Source: Clostridium_AM sp963780135
Lineage (GTDB): Bacteria > Bacillota > Clostridia > Clostridiales > Clostridiaceae
DNA length: 64,000 bases
Assembly (NCBI GenBank): GCA_963780135.1
Contig: CAWAAR010000003.1
Coordinates: 2,418,001-2,482,000 of the forward strand
Reading direction: 5' to 3'
In this document: positions 62,881 to 64,000 of the stretch, in pieces
How the letters are laid out: each line of letters starts with the position of its first letter
Numbering within the stretch: position 1 is the stretch's first letter
The notes under the pieces: generated by a model
What the model was told of the DNA's origin: nothing
Seen by the model: the letters and a program-made list of their open reading frames with translations, nothing else
Databases searched by the model: none
Position numbers and translations under genes: made by a program

Positions 62881-62926
62881 ATAACACTTAGATAAGGTCA
62901 AAAACCGACCTAAGTGTTATTTTTAC
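62880..62926 (+). terminator. terminator after the response regulator
   Basis: ATAACACTTAG...GGTC pairs with GACC.TAAGTGTTAT and is followed by TTTTTACTTT. Confidence 0.85.
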
Positions 62927-62973
62927 TTTATTTGATAAAATAGGGAATGTCACAATTTTCAAAAGAATAGAGC

Positions 62974-63008
62974 TTGTTCAGAATTTGTTCAGTAACATCA
63001 TATATAAT
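62974..63008 (+). promoter_or_regulatory. SARP-type promoter: TTGTTCAG direct repeats, rightward
   Basis: TTGTTCAG (62974-62981), 3 nt, TTGTTCAG (62985-62992), 10 nt, TATAAT (63003-63008). There is no separate -35 box; the repeats take its place. It points to a small ORF at 63025 and the methyltransferase at 63345. Confidence 0.65.
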
Positions 63009-63024
63009 AAATATAAGGATATAT

Positions 63025-63102
63025 ATGGAGAAATTAGTATTAATGATGGAAATATACAAACCTTTACTAAAGATTGTAAAAAAACAAATATTATATATAT
63101 AA
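63025..63102 (+). CDS. possible 25-residue peptide
   Basis: ATG 63025 lies 6 nt after AAGGAT and only about 17 nt after the -10 box. It encodes a 25-residue, hydrophobic, basic, probably helical peptide (begins MEKLVLMMEIYK, ends KKQILYI). This could be a membrane-active or signalling peptide, a leader, or chance. No cleavage or cyclisation motif was recognised. Confidence 0.35.
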   Translation: MEKLVLMMEIYKPLLKIVKKQILYI

Positions 63103-63243
63103 ATTGTAAAATAATATAGAATATCTATGGAAATGAAGAAGGATGGATAATAATTGTTGAAAATAATTTACAGAAAACTTGTTGGATTTTGAATTTTTTT
63201 AGTTTTTTGTAATTTTTATATAAATATACATTTATATAAAGAA

Positions 63244-63322
63244 AGGTTGAATCAATCCAACGTATAGCAGCCGTTAGCTCATAACTTGTAGAAGTTGGAG
63301 TCTTAAGGCTGGTAGCGAATGG
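63244..63322 (-). repeat. structured inverted-repeat element, right copy
   Basis: The minus strand reads TTCGCTACCAGCCTTAAGAC, then CTTCTACAAGTT, GGCTGCTATACGTTGGATTG, ATTCAACC, matching the left copy. On the plus strand it forms stems (CAGCC/GGCTG; AACTT/AAGTT) in the 5' UTR just before the methyltransferase ribosome-binding site. Confidence 0.65.
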
Positions 63323-63344
63323 ATAAAATAAATGGAGGAATTCT

Positions 63345-64000
63345 ATGCACAATTATAAAGAAAATCTAAAAGGGTTAACAGAAATTTTACTTAAAGAAGA
63401 GGATGAATATGGAAAAATGAAAGAAACCTGTGATGAGTTGTTTTCACTTTTTTTTACGGCATCAGAGTTAGAGGAAGATGAAGTCAGCAGAAAAGATTTG
63501 TATCTTCCAAAAGGAAAAGCAATAGGAACTTTTTGGGCAGGTGTCTGTGTAAAAGAATTTATGAGAACAAAAAGATTTATTCGTGGCATTTTTTTTGGCA
63601 TAAAAAAAGCTCAAGAAAAATTTCCAGATAGAACCATACATATTTTGTATGCAGGAACAGGTCCTTTTGGAACCCTAATGCTTCCGTTAACTACTGTTTT
63701 TACGAGTAAAGAAATAAAATTTACTTTGCTTGAAATAAACCACAATAGTATAGAAAAACTTAAGAATACAATCCGAGCTTTTGAAGCAGAAGAATATGTG
63801 GAGGAAATTATTCAATGTGATGCTACAGAATATAAAGCGGAGGCAAACAAGCCTATTCATATGATTATTACAGAAACCATGCAAAGGGCACTTGTAAAAG
63901 AACCACAGGTGGCAATTACATTGAATCTAGTGCCGCAGATGGTAGAGGGAGGAATCCTAATACCTCAGAGTGTAAATGTTGAGGCTGCACTTATAGATCC
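63345..64000 (+). CDS. SAM-dependent methyltransferase-like protein (PRMT-like fold), 3' end outside window
   Basis: The first 218 codons of an open frame that runs past the window. A helical N-terminal region (1-90) is followed by a Rossmann SAM site ILYAGTGPFGTLMLPL (about 98-113), acidic LLEINHNSIEKL (about 127), a CDATEYK motif II and ITETMQRALVKEPQ, which resembles the double-E loop of arginine methyltransferases. The substrate is unknown. GGAGG site, ATG 63345. Preceded by a structured repeat and a SARP-type promoter. Confidence 0.75.
   Translation, partial: MHNYKENLKGLTEILLKEEDEYGKMKETCDELFSLFFTASELEEDEVSRKDLYLPKGKAIGTFWAGVCVKEFMRTKRFIRGIFFGIKKAQEKFPDRTIHILYAGTGPFGTLMLPLTTVFTSKEIKFTLLEINHNSIEKLKNTIRAFEAEEYVEEIIQCDATEYKAEANKPIHMIITETMQRALVKEPQVAITLNLVPQMVEGGILIPQSVNVEAALID

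Noticed and set aside
63125..63884. Minus-strand open frames across the methyltransferase gene
   Set aside because: They are antisense shadows: no ribosome-binding sites, and low-complexity Phe/Ser/Leu-rich products typical of the reverse strand of AT-rich genes.
1..64000. CRISPR arrays, rRNA and tRNA genes
   Set aside because: No regularly spaced 25-40-nt repeats and no rRNA or cloverleaf-type sequence was recognised. The only tandem repeat of note is the two-unit one at 17776-17823.

Overview
The window is low-GC DNA with strong AGGAGG-type ribosome-binding sites, many rho-independent terminators and clostridial gene content: a trimeric electron-bifurcating [FeFe] hydrogenase, Stickland-type ornithine thiolase OrtAB, and THF, cobalamin and c-di-GMP-II riboswitches. 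It fits an anaerobic Clostridium (Bacillota). I cannot name the species. No rRNA, tRNA or CRISPR array was seen.

Layout. 0-6.3 kb (+): end of ilvB, ilvN, galU, a fucose/arabinose-isomerase-fold protein, a VanW/YoaR-type envelope protein and a lipoprotein. 6.4-12.6 kb (-): a class B penicillin-binding protein and hydC-hydB-hydA, with hydB split by a one-base shift in an A7 run. 12.8-16.8 kb: a Cys-rich YuzD-like protein, then a TrpXYZ-type amino-acid ABC transporter preceded by a UAG-rich leader and by a hutP homologue. 17.0-28.1 kb: ahbC, ahbD, ahbA and, 6.7 kb further on, ahbB (siroheme-dependent haem synthesis). Between ahbA and ahbB lie foldback and hairpin repeats, a nitroreductase, a DUF2975/YozG pair and a PAS-GGDEF-HD-GYP protein. 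28.1-31.1 kb: ortAB with decayed genes, flanked by a direct duplication of the ahbB 3' end. 31.1-34.6 kb: a THF riboswitch with a FolT-like transporter, a DMT protein, an amidohydrolase and a HAD phosphatase. 34.7-40.0 kb: a GntR/TrkA-C regulator and a duplicated OpuC osmoprotectant transporter. 40.0-42.1 kb: a cobalamin riboswitch and a cobalt-transporter operon damaged by internal deletions. 42.2-44 kb: an IS110-family element. 44-56 kb: an FMN reductase, an HxlR regulator, a 7TMR-DISM hybrid kinase, a c-di-GMP-II riboswitch with lrgAB-cdaR, and a two-component system with a MacAB-like exporter. 56.5-64 kb: a TIM-barrel protein, a small tail-collar protein, a dual-kinase hybrid sensor with a SARP-like response regulator, and the start of a methyltransferase.

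Two regulatory arrangements stand out. (1) Around the dual-kinase/SARP-like pair, two promoters share one design: TTGTTCAG, 3 nt, TTGTTCAG, 10 nt, TATAAT. One points left to the tail-collar gene; the other points right to a small peptide ORF and the methyltransferase. The kinase promoter has one related half-site at the same distance. This matches how SARP activators bind, and suggests an undescribed local regulon. (2) A HutP-family antiterminator gene lies beside an ABC-transporter leader carrying six spaced UAG triplets and a weak terminator, which suggests HutP control of amino-acid uptake.

The window also records much recent rearrangement: tandem duplications (opuCBC, ahbB 3' end), clean in-frame deletions (cbiM, cbiQ/cbiO), decayed genes, and at least three families of repeated foldback DNA.
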